A stretch of DNA of 64,000 bases from Acinetobacter sp. 10FS3-1. Lineage in GTDB: Bacteria > Pseudomonadota > Gammaproteobacteria > Pseudomonadales > Moraxellaceae. The stretch spans positions 9,804 through 73,803 of the forward strand of contig NZ_CP039146.1 in assembly GCF_013343215.1 (NCBI RefSeq). The letters run 5' to 3'. Position numbers and translations under genes: made by a program. The notes beneath the pieces were generated by a model. It was not told the DNA's origin, made no database searches, and saw only the letters and a program-made list of their open reading frames with translations. Shown piece after piece: positions 57,756 through 64,000 of the stretch (positions within the stretch are counted from its first letter, which is position 1; every line of letters starts with the position of its first letter).

Positions 57756-58595
57756 TTAAGCCACCTTGTTTTGTTGGGGTAGCTGATCATAGTTAAACTC
57801 ATTTGGTGTCATTTTGTCTAGACTCGAATGAGGTCGTTTCAGATTATAAAACTCAAAATAAGCACTTCGCATCTGTGATACTGCTATAAGCTTTGAGATA
57901 CACCTCTTCATATTTAACGCTCCGCCATAATCGTTCAACCATCACATTATCTACCCATCGACCTTTACCATCCATACTGATTTGAATGCCATTTGATTTC
58001 AATACATCAATAAATGCATCACTGGTGAACTGACTGCCTTGGTCTGTATTCAATATTTCAGGTGATCCATATTTTTCAATCGCTTCATTTAAAGCCGAAA
58101 TATAAAAATCCACCTCCATACTAATCGATACCCTATGCGCAAGTACCTTACGGCTATGCCAATCAATCACAGCACATAAATAAACAAAGCCTTTTGCCAT
58201 AGGGATATACGTTATATCTGTAGACCACACTTGATTACTGCGCTGAATAGCCAATCCTTTGAGCAGATATGGATATTTACGGTGAGCTTGATTAGCCTGG
58301 CTTAAATTTGGTTTGCAATATAACGCCTGAATACCCATTTTCTTCATTAAAGTACGTGTATGACGTCGTCCTATATGATGCCCTTGACGATTCAACAAAT
58401 CACGCATCATACGACTGCCTGCAAAAGGATATTGCATATGTAATTCATCAATACATCGCATCAGCTTCAGATCTGATGAGCTAACAGGTTTTGGGCGATA
58501 ATAATAACAACCACGAGAGACTTTCAGTAACTTAGCTTGTTTAGATACTGAAATCTGAAGTGAGTGATCGATTAACTTTTGTGGTTGAAGCGGCC
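57756..58595 (-). pseudogene. IS3-family orfB with 11-bp deletion
   Basis: The DDE core is present (WSTDITYIP; LNTDQGSQF; NVMVERLWRSVKYE), but after ITDAK near 57858 an 11-bp deletion relative to copy 1 shifts the frame. The last segment (AYFEFYNLKRPHSSLDKMTP to LPQQNKVA) lies in another frame. Confidence 0.85.
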
Positions 58596-58877
58596 CAGTT
58601 TCTTCAACACACCTTCTAAAAAATCAATTTCTAATGCCTGCTCACCGATTTTTGCATGTAACTTTTTAAGATCAATGGGAGGTTCTGATGGAGCTTTTGA
58701 TTGATCGAAAGCTTGTGAGGAAGCTGAGATCAATTTATTTTTCCAGTCAATAATTTGGTTTTGATGAACATCAAACTCAGAACTCAATTCAGCAAGTGTT
58801 TTTTCTGCTTTGATCGCAGCAAGTGCTACCTTAGCCTTAAAGTCGTTTGAATGATTTCTTCTTGGTCTACGTGCCAT
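58572..58877 (-). CDS. IS3-family OrfA (copy 2)
   Basis: 101 aa from ATG 58877 (MARRPRRNHSNDFK), with the same HTH and zipper as copy 1 and a few substitutions. Upstream GGAG gives the ribosome site. Its partner OrfB is frameshifted. Confidence 0.88.
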   Translation of the reverse strand: MARRPRRNHSNDFKAKVALAAIKAEKTLAELSSEFDVHQNQIIDWKNKLISASSQAFDQSKAPSEPPIDLKKLHAKIGEQALEIDFLEGVLKKLGRFNHKS

Positions 58878-58965
58878 AAAATACTCCATATATTGATGTT
58901 TATAACATCATTTGAGGAGCAGAGTATCACTTATAGGAGTTGTTCAAATTTCCGGAGCCATCTCT

Positions 58966-59162
58966 CGTTTGATTAAATACGGTTTATAAGGCTCAAGAAT
59001 ACTCACTTTAGATTGTGTTCGTTGATATTTAGGTGTTACTTGAGATCGTAAATATTTACACACAGTATTTCTAGAAATACCGAGTTCGCGGCTAATTGCC
59101 TTAATAGATTGACCTTGTTGATGAAGTATTTGGATTGTCACTGCTTGCTCCAAAGTTAACAT
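58966..59162 (-). pseudogene. istA: istA 5' fragment (IS21 transposase)
   Basis: MLTLEQAVTIQILHQQGQSI starts a typical IstA HTH (AISRELGISRNTVCKYL) and runs to PYKPYLIK before the IS3 end. About 66 codons remain; no istB is present. Confidence 0.85.
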
Positions 59163-59250
59163 GTTGAGCAGTCCAAAAAGACCACTATATTAACCAAGGG
59201 GGTCAATTTTCAAATGCTGTTGGGGGGTCATTTTTACATTGCCGCTAACA
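58966..59250 (-). mobile_element. IS21-family left-end fragment
   Basis: The outer end TGTTAGCGGCAATGTAAAAA (minus strand from 59250) is followed by two TGACCCCC motifs about 30 bp apart, the IS21 multiple-terminal-repeat layout, and then the start of istA. Cut at 58966 by the IS3-family element. It is itself inserted into IS66 tnpC. Confidence 0.82.
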
Positions 59251-60226
59251 ACTCTTCAGCATGCTGGCCTGAACGACTATCCTGAAAGTCATAGATCACC
59301 GCCTGAACTGGATTGTACTGTGTGGTGGCATAGGCCCAGACATAACCTTTCTTCGGTTTTTTATTATTCTCACCCATCCGCATGATGGTGACCGGTGTTT
59401 CATCTGCATGCAGCACCTGCTGTTGTAGTACCACCTCTTTTAAGGCATTGGCCAGAGGTTCCAGTTCTACACCGCAGCGACCTATCCAGTCAGATAAAGT
59501 TGATCTAGAAAGTTCGATTCCCGCCCGCTGATAGATCAGACGTTGACGGTACAGCGGTAAATGATCGGCATATTTCGATACCAGCACATGGCTGAGCAGT
59601 TCAGGTGAAGCAATGCCTTTATCAATCACATAGGCGGGCATCGCTTGCTGAGTCAGGGTGTCACACTGATCACAGACCCATTTGCCACGCAAATGCTGTT
59701 CCTTATAGAACTGTGCCGGTCTGAAATGCAGTTTTTCACTGACATCTTCGCCGATACGACGGAGTCGGCAGCCACAAGCACATTGGGTTGATGCAGGTTC
59801 ATGCTCAATACGGATGGTGTGTAGATGATCTGGCAGTGGTCGACGTTTAGGTTTGTTGACTGTGGCTTTCTGTGTCGCTGCATGGGTTTTATCTGCATTT
59901 AATCGTTCTAATTCCAGATCAACGGCTGCGATATCTTCTTCAACCGCTTCATCCCACAGATGGATTTGTTTTGCAGTGAGATGTTCGTTTTTACTGCCGA
60001 ATTTGTGCTGTTTAAATAGTGCGAGTTCATGCTCGTATTTTTGATTGAGAATAGAAAGATGTTGAACTTTAGAATCTAATTGCTGATTGGTGACTTCAAG
60101 ATGTTGAACTCTGGCATCTAATTGCTGGTTTGATTGTGCTAGAGACTGATGCTGCATCGCCAACTGTCTGGTGAATTCCAGCAGTTGTTCATGGGTCAGT
60201 TGGCTTAAGTCAGGCAGCGTATTCAT
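59251..60226 (-). pseudogene. tnpC: IS66 tnpC, truncated
   Basis: The first about 325 codons of TnpC (NTLPDLSQLTHEQLLEFTRQ) to SRSGQHAEEL: coiled coil, zinc segment (QCACGCRLRR; CDQCDTLTQQ) and first Asp (HADETPVT). The rest of the DDE core is missing. Confidence 0.9.
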
Positions 60227-60300
60227 GACCGCAGTATGCCTGAGGTCATGAAGAGAATGAAATAGAACGTTTGGAGGATGGCAGAATGGTCGAGCTTGGT

Positions 60301-60636
60301 TTAGAGCATATTCACCACTTGCTGCAATCCAATTCTCTGCCAGGGCAAACCTTGGATTAATGCCTGTAACTGTTCCGGGCTGAGGGCCACGGTTTCACCT
60401 TGGTGAACTTGAGCCCAGTGAAATTTACCCTGTTCCAAACGCCGGGCACACAGCCAGATGCCCAGTCCATCATGTACCAACACTTTCATACGATGACCAC
60501 GTTTATTACAGAACAGGTAGGCGCAATGCGGTTTGATGTAGCCAAAGGCTCTCACCACCTGAGCCATGACAGTATCCATACCTGCACGCATGTCCATGGG
60601 CTGGGTAGAGAGCCAAATTTCATCAATGCGGATCAT
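60301..60636 (-). CDS. tnpB: IS66 TnpB (copy 2)
   Basis: 111 aa from ATG 60636 (MIRIDEIWLSTQPMDMRAGM), very close to copy 1. It overlaps the tnpA stop as ATGA. Intact, but its element is truncated. Confidence 0.9.
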   Translation of the reverse strand: MIRIDEIWLSTQPMDMRAGMDTVMAQVVRAFGYIKPHCAYLFCNKRGHRMKVLVHDGLGIWLCARRLEQGKFHWAQVHQGETVALSPEQLQALIQGLPWQRIGLQQVVNML

Positions 60637-61016
60637 GTTGCCAGTGCCTTGAGTAATTCTGCCAAGGCAGGTATTTCTGATGTCTGCCATTTTAGCTGAA
60701 TATCATTATTCGTATGAGGCACGGTGATACACAACGTGATCCTCTCATCAATAGGTTGGCTGATTGCAGCAGTGTAAGGCAAAGCAATAAATGCTGGATT
60801 CACATGAGTAGGATCCTGCACGGCACCCTCATGATGGCTGAAGATCCTGATCCAACGACTGACAAGGTTGGCATTAATACTATGTTGCAGTGCGACCGAA
60901 GCGATCGAGGTATTAGGATTTTTGCAGGCATTGACAATACTGAGTTTGAATTCTTTGCTGTATGATCTGCGTTTTTTAGCAACAGGAGGTGTTGCTGAAT
61001 ATATATCCATGTTCAT
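60633..61016 (-). CDS. tnpA: IS66 TnpA (copy 2)
   Basis: 127 aa, MNMDIYSATPPVAKKRRSYS; the same HTH layout as copy 1 (YSKEFKLSIVNACKNPNTSI; NLVSRWIRIFSH) but only moderately similar in the linker. The C-terminus ALAELLKALAT is shared. Confidence 0.9.
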   Translation of the reverse strand: MNMDIYSATPPVAKKRRSYSKEFKLSIVNACKNPNTSIASVALQHSINANLVSRWIRIFSHHEGAVQDPTHVNPAFIALPYTAAISQPIDERITLCITVPHTNNDIQLKWQTSEIPALAELLKALAT

Positions 61017-61102
61017 GGATTAAGTCCCCACTTGTTTTTAGGTGGGGACTAAATTAAGGCTTATAGGATCGCTTGGTAAGGCTGTGTTAGCCGGATGCTT
61101 AC

Positions 61103-61427
61103 TTTCTTTTACCTTAATAACGGATTTGTTTAACGGCAGCATACTTTTTGAAACACCACCAAACTATTTATATTCCACCAGCATATAAATTTCCCTATCG
61201 GAAAATCTGATAGGAATTGATTATTTTGATACAAAACGTGAAAACTGGGAGTGATTATATGGACATATATAATATTTCCGGATAAATATAAACCACTCCA
61301 CAAGAAGAAAGGCAGAATTTAATCTCAGTCTGAAGTAATAGTACTATCAAAGACCAAATGTTAAGACGCATACTTAAGAAAGCAAATTTCAATAATGCAT
61401 GAGGATGTAATTAGTTTGACGGGACTA
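61103..61427. other. 325-bp region between IS66 copy 2 and parB
   Basis: AT-rich with no open frame and no recognised site. It marks where the accessory region meets the plasmid backbone. Confidence 0.4.
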
Positions 61428-61456
61428 AAAAAGTGTAGCAACTTGCTACACTTTTT
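61428..61456. terminator. parAB terminator
   Basis: AAAAAGTGTAGCAA-C-TTGCTACACTTTTT, a 14-bp perfect stem with A/T tails on both sides. The parB stop codon (61446-61448) lies inside the stem, so the hairpin ends the parA-parB transcript very tightly. Confidence 0.8.
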
Positions 61457-62357
61457 CGCTTTTTTGAATCAGCTGTTTTAAGAAATCTTCTAATTGTAAA
61501 AGACTGGCTTCGTCAATTTTCGAGATATTCAGAGAAACTTTAAGCTGTTTTTGATTCAGTTTGATATTCCCCGCAATCTTACCAGCATATTCAATTTTTC
61601 TGACCACGGATGTTGTGGTCAGTTTTTCTGGATTCTGACTCAATAGTTTTTCAGCATAAGTAGTAACTTTGCTTTGCTCGAGTTTTTTGTCTTTTAATTT
61701 TTCCCAAGCTCCGAGTAAGGCCATTTCGGCTTCAGAGAGTTGTTCAAGATGATCCGATAGAAATTTTTTGAATGCAGTTGCAGCAGTACGGCCTAGCAAG
61801 CCCGGTTCCACATCAAGGTCATTTAAAATTGCTTGCGGCAGTTTTTCGTATGCTAAATACTTGTACATATCTTCGCGATTTAAACCCAGTGAATTGGCTA
61901 AACGTTGCTTGTTTTTCTTTAATTTCTCATCAAGTGAGTTCAAGCCAATAAAAATCTCATAATCTGTCAGATCCTGACGCTTTAAATTCTCTGCCAGGGT
62001 TAACAAAGATGCTTCTACATTATTTGCATCAATTATAATGGCTTCAATCACAGACTTTCCGAGTAATTGATGTGCCCGTAAGCGTCGCTCGCCTGCAATC
62101 AGTTCATATTTCAGATTATCCAGTTTACGTACTGTAATGGGCTGCAAAAGGCCGATTTCATTAATAGAATCCGCCAGTTCTTTTAACTGTGACTCTTCAA
62201 ATATTTTACGCGGCTGGTTTGGACTTCGGCTGATATCCTCAATAGGGACATTACGTCTAAACTCTTTCGGCTCTTTAATATTGTCTTTCTGTGCTTGCTG
62301 ATGTTTTTCTGTATTCTGTTTCAGTTTCTGAGCTAAAAGCTCTTTGGTGCTTGCCAT
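61446..62357 (-). CDS. parB: ParB-family partition protein
   Basis: 303 aa. The ParB N-terminal CTPase domain includes ISRSPNQPRKIFEESQLKEL and YELIAGERRLRAHQLLGKSV (GERRxRA box), followed by an HTH (KQRLANSLGLNREDMYKYLA) that binds parS, and a C-terminal dimer domain. A basic N-terminal tail probably contacts ParA. It follows parA by 7 bp on the same strand. Confidence 0.94.
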   Translation of the reverse strand: MASTKELLAQKLKQNTEKHQQAQKDNIKEPKEFRRNVPIEDISRSPNQPRKIFEESQLKELADSINEIGLLQPITVRKLDNLKYELIAGERRLRAHQLLGKSVIEAIIIDANNVEASLLTLAENLKRQDLTDYEIFIGLNSLDEKLKKNKQRLANSLGLNREDMYKYLAYEKLPQAILNDLDVEPGLLGRTAATAFKKFLSDHLEQLSEAEMALLGAWEKLKDKKLEQSKVTTYAEKLLSQNPEKLTTTSVVRKIEYAGKIAGNIKLNQKQLKVSLNISKIDEASLLQLEDFLKQLIQKSEKV

Positions 62358-62364
62358 AATGCTC

Positions 62365-63144
62365 TCAGGTTTTAATTTTCACTACAATTTCATTGGCAAG
62401 GCTTTCAAAAGCCTTACGTACTTTTGAATTTTTTTCTACTTTCAAAAGTGGTTGTTGCAGAATCGCTGCTTGATTGACTTTAGTACTTTGAGGAATTGTG
62501 GTTTCTAAAATTTTACCTACCTGTTTCAAGGCTTCATCCCGAATCAGCTTACAGACATTCTGACGTTCATCATGCTTAATTAGTAAAGCGCCTAAAAGCT
62601 CTAAATCTGGATTAATACGTTTGATTTTTTCAAGATGATTTAAAAGATCTGTTACCCCATACAATCCATATTGTGATCCTGATTCGATAGGGATAACGAC
62701 ATGTGTTGAAGATGCCAAGGCATTGCTGGTTAATAATTTAAGGCTAGGTGGACAGTCGATCAATATAAAATCATAAAGATCTTTTAATAGTTTTAACTTG
62801 ATATTTAACTCTTCAGAAGGACGGGGAGCTTCTTCTTTTAGTTGATCTTCAGTTTTTCCTAAATTTAAGGAACCATAAATTAATGATACTTTTTCAAAGT
62901 TCGTTTCTTCTTGTAATGCATCTGCCAACAACGAAATATCGCCCACTAGTAATTCTGCTGTAGTGACAGCAATTTCGCTTGGATGTTGGATCCCAATGTG
63001 TAAACTTGCGTTTGCTTGAGGATCTAAATCAATGACTAAAACTTTGTAGCCCAGATTGGCAAGTTCTGAGGCTAGGTGTACAACAGTCGTTGTTTTGCCA
63101 CATCCGCCTTTATGGTTAGCAACAGTAATAATTTTTGCAGACAT
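62365..63144 (-). CDS. parA: ParA-family partition ATPase
   Basis: 259 aa, with no N-terminal HTH, so of the short (type Ib-like) kind. Deviant Walker A KGGCGKTTT with signature Lys near residue 12, DLDPQANAS (Walker A'), and FILIDCPPSLKLLTSNALAS (Walker B). It drives plasmid segregation with ParB. Upstream is the AT-rich origin region, so it is transcribed away from oriV. Confidence 0.95.
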   Translation of the reverse strand: MSAKIITVANHKGGCGKTTTVVHLASELANLGYKVLVIDLDPQANASLHIGIQHPSEIAVTTAELLVGDISLLADALQEETNFEKVSLIYGSLNLGKTEDQLKEEAPRPSEELNIKLKLLKDLYDFILIDCPPSLKLLTSNALASSTHVVIPIESGSQYGLYGVTDLLNHLEKIKRINPDLELLGALLIKHDERQNVCKLIRDEALKQVGKILETTIPQSTKVNQAAILQQPLLKVEKNSKVRKAFESLANEIVVKIKT

Positions 63145-63370
63145 GCGTGTCAGATGCTTCCTTATTTCAATGTTTAGTAATATAAATAACTTTCATTCAT
63201 CTTACTATAGTTTTTAAATTTATAAATCCTATTTATTCAGCTGTAAAACAACTTAAAAAATAAATTTTTAACTAAGCTAGCTTAATTAAAAATTAGAATA
63301 ATTAGTTATTTAGCTAATTAATAATTAGGATCATATTTTTATTATATAAAACAAATGCTTGTAACTTTAA

Positions 63371-63520
63371 AAGTGGAAGGTTTGTCACTATAAAGTGGAA
63401 GGTTTGTCACTATAAAGTGGAAGGTCTGTCACCGTAAAGTGGAAGGTCTGTCACTATAAAGTGGAAGGTTTGTCACTATAAAGTGGAAGGTCTGTCACTA
63501 GGGTGGAAGGTTTGTCACTA
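63371..63520. repeat. oriV iteron array, seven copies
   Basis: Unit (AAA)GTGGAAGGTYTGTCACTAT. Starts of GTGGAAGG are at 63373, 63395, 63417, 63439, 63461, 63483 and 63503: a 22-bp period for six, then 20 bp for the last. The period equals two helical turns, as expected for Rep-binding iterons. The rep gene is not in the window; it probably lies to the right. Confidence 0.9.
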
Positions 63521-63608
63521 CTATTTTTAGAACTGCTATTTTTATTTAAAAATAATATAAAAAACAAATATTTAAGCTGTTAATAAAGTCTCATAACTAA
63601 GCTTTAAA

Positions 63609-63960
63609 GGTGGAAAGATTGTCACTGTATCTTCTTAACCTGTGGATAATCTGTTTTTATTGGATATTTCCTGATGATTATATGTGCAGTTATACCTTTT
63701 AAATCTAACAAAAAGGTGGAAGCCTTGTCACATCAGGGTTTTTATCTGACTTAACCTAACTAGACCTGAATGAAAAAAGTAAAAATAGACCTTCTGAACT
63801 GTAATTTCGAGACTAAAGGTGGAAGGTCTGTCATCATGAGGTGGAAAGATTATAATTAATTCCACTTTAAGTGCAGGAAATCGGCTAAAATGCTTCTTTT
63901 TGATGACAAACTTTCCACTTTTAGAATATTGTGGTGAAAGTCTTGAAAGTTTTTCCACTT
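63609..63960. other. scattered direct and inverted iteron-like boxes beside the array
   Basis: Direct degenerate copies near 63609 (GGTGGAAAGATTGTCACTG), 63715 (GGTGGAAGCCTTGTCACA), 63815 (GGTGGAAGGTCTGTCATC) and 63840. Inverted copies near 63905 (GACAAACTTTCCACTTT) and 63948 (AGTTTTTCCACTTTT). Inverted copies close to a rep gene usually serve autoregulation. Confidence 0.7.
63641..63649 (-). promoter_or_regulatory. DnaA box
   Basis: TGTGGATAA, the exact complement of the consensus TTATCCACA, about 120 bp from the iteron array, supporting an origin here. Confidence 0.75.
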
Positions 63961-64000
63961 TTGTATATAAAAACTAAGTTAAATTATAAATATCACGGTT

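Larger units (their letters stand above)
57695..58965 (-). mobile_element. IS3-family element (copy 2)
   Basis: 1271 bp, ends AGAGATGG and CCATCTCT. Same type as 12896-14177 but opposite in orientation and diverged. The flanking triplets (AAC / CGT) do not match, so one side was rearranged after insertion: left of it is ISCR2, right of it an IS21 istA gene that it interrupts. Confidence 0.88.
59251..61102 (-). mobile_element. IS66-family element (copy 2), 3' part lost
   Basis: The outer end GTAAGCATCCGGCTAAC (minus strand from 61102) differs from copy 1 and its tnpA is distinct, so it is a separate isoform. Interrupted in tnpC at 59250 by IS21; nothing beyond was retained here. Confidence 0.85.

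Noticed and set aside
63371..63520. Regular repeats resembling a CRISPR array
   Set aside because: The 22-bp units are contiguous with no unique spacers and lie next to parA with a DnaA box; they are replication iterons.
63728..63958. 76-codon minus-strand frame in the origin region
   Set aside because: It spans degenerate iterons and has no domain; more likely chance.

Overview
The window looks like part of a large Acinetobacter multiresistance plasmid. Evidence: AT-rich backbone genes, Acinetobacter-type IS elements, a long UmuD, a partition locus (parA/parB) and an iteron origin at the right end, and a kfrA-like gene. The AT-rich backbone is repeatedly interrupted by GC-rich imported blocks: Tn5393, ISCR2, and an ISPpu12-type metal cassette. 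No chromosomal housekeeping operon, rRNA or tRNA was recognised.

Layout, left to right. (1) 1-1850: the 3' end of an operon that looks like a type III CBASS anti-phage system (TRIP13-like AAA+ ATPase, DEDDh exonuclease, small membrane protein). It is followed by a frameshifted IS5-family element and a candidate XerC/XerD (pdif) site. (2) 2987-6474: a pile-up of two ISNCY elements, an IS66 fragment and an IS3 fragment, including an in-frame chimera of two unrelated transposases. (3) 6546-8318: higBA toxin-antitoxin and a kfrA-like gene with a perfect 16-bp inverted-repeat operator. (4) 8379-15961: complete Tn5393 with 80-bp ends and an ATTCA target duplication. It carries strA-strB; its tnpA is broken by IS26 (820 bp, 8-bp duplication) and an IS3-family element (3-bp duplication) sits between tnpR and strA. 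(5) 16484-18399: lspA, an HMA-CDF transporter and a MerR regulator, the passenger set of ISPpu12-type elements. (6) 19482-25756: small regulators, a decayed hicB, a P4-type integrase, a phosphoribosyltransferase, and a gene pair of an unknown protein with an HTH-ImmA/IrrE peptidase. (7) 25965-30114: DNA-damage genes (SRAP peptidase, umuD, umuC). umuC is split by an IS110-family element whose bridge RNA can be read and whose guides match the insertion site. (8) 30442-36463: a three-gene operon of very large tyrosine-recombinase-like proteins. (9) 36738-37514: a FicA/Fic pair. (10) 37642-40153: a complete IS66 element. (11) 41364-48501: a czcI-C-B-A-D zinc/cadmium/cobalt efflux cluster. (12) 48667-57694: IS debris, a brxL (BREX) fragment, sul2, truncated glmM, ISCR2, a resolvase, tet(X) (probably tet(X3)), a xerD remnant and a second, truncated ISCR2. 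(13) 57695-61102: nested remnants, IS3 in IS21 in IS66. (14) 61446-64000: parB, parA, AT-rich DNA, seven iterons and a DnaA box. The replication initiator gene is not in the window.

The intact functions are resistance (streptomycin, sulfonamide, tetracycline/tigecycline, Zn/Cd/Co/Pb), plasmid stability (ParAB, KfrA, HigBA, Fic) and host or phage interaction (CBASS remainder, PRTase, ImmA pair). The most unusual items are the recombinase trio, the legible IS110 bridge RNA, and the unrecognised protein paired with ImmA/IrrE.
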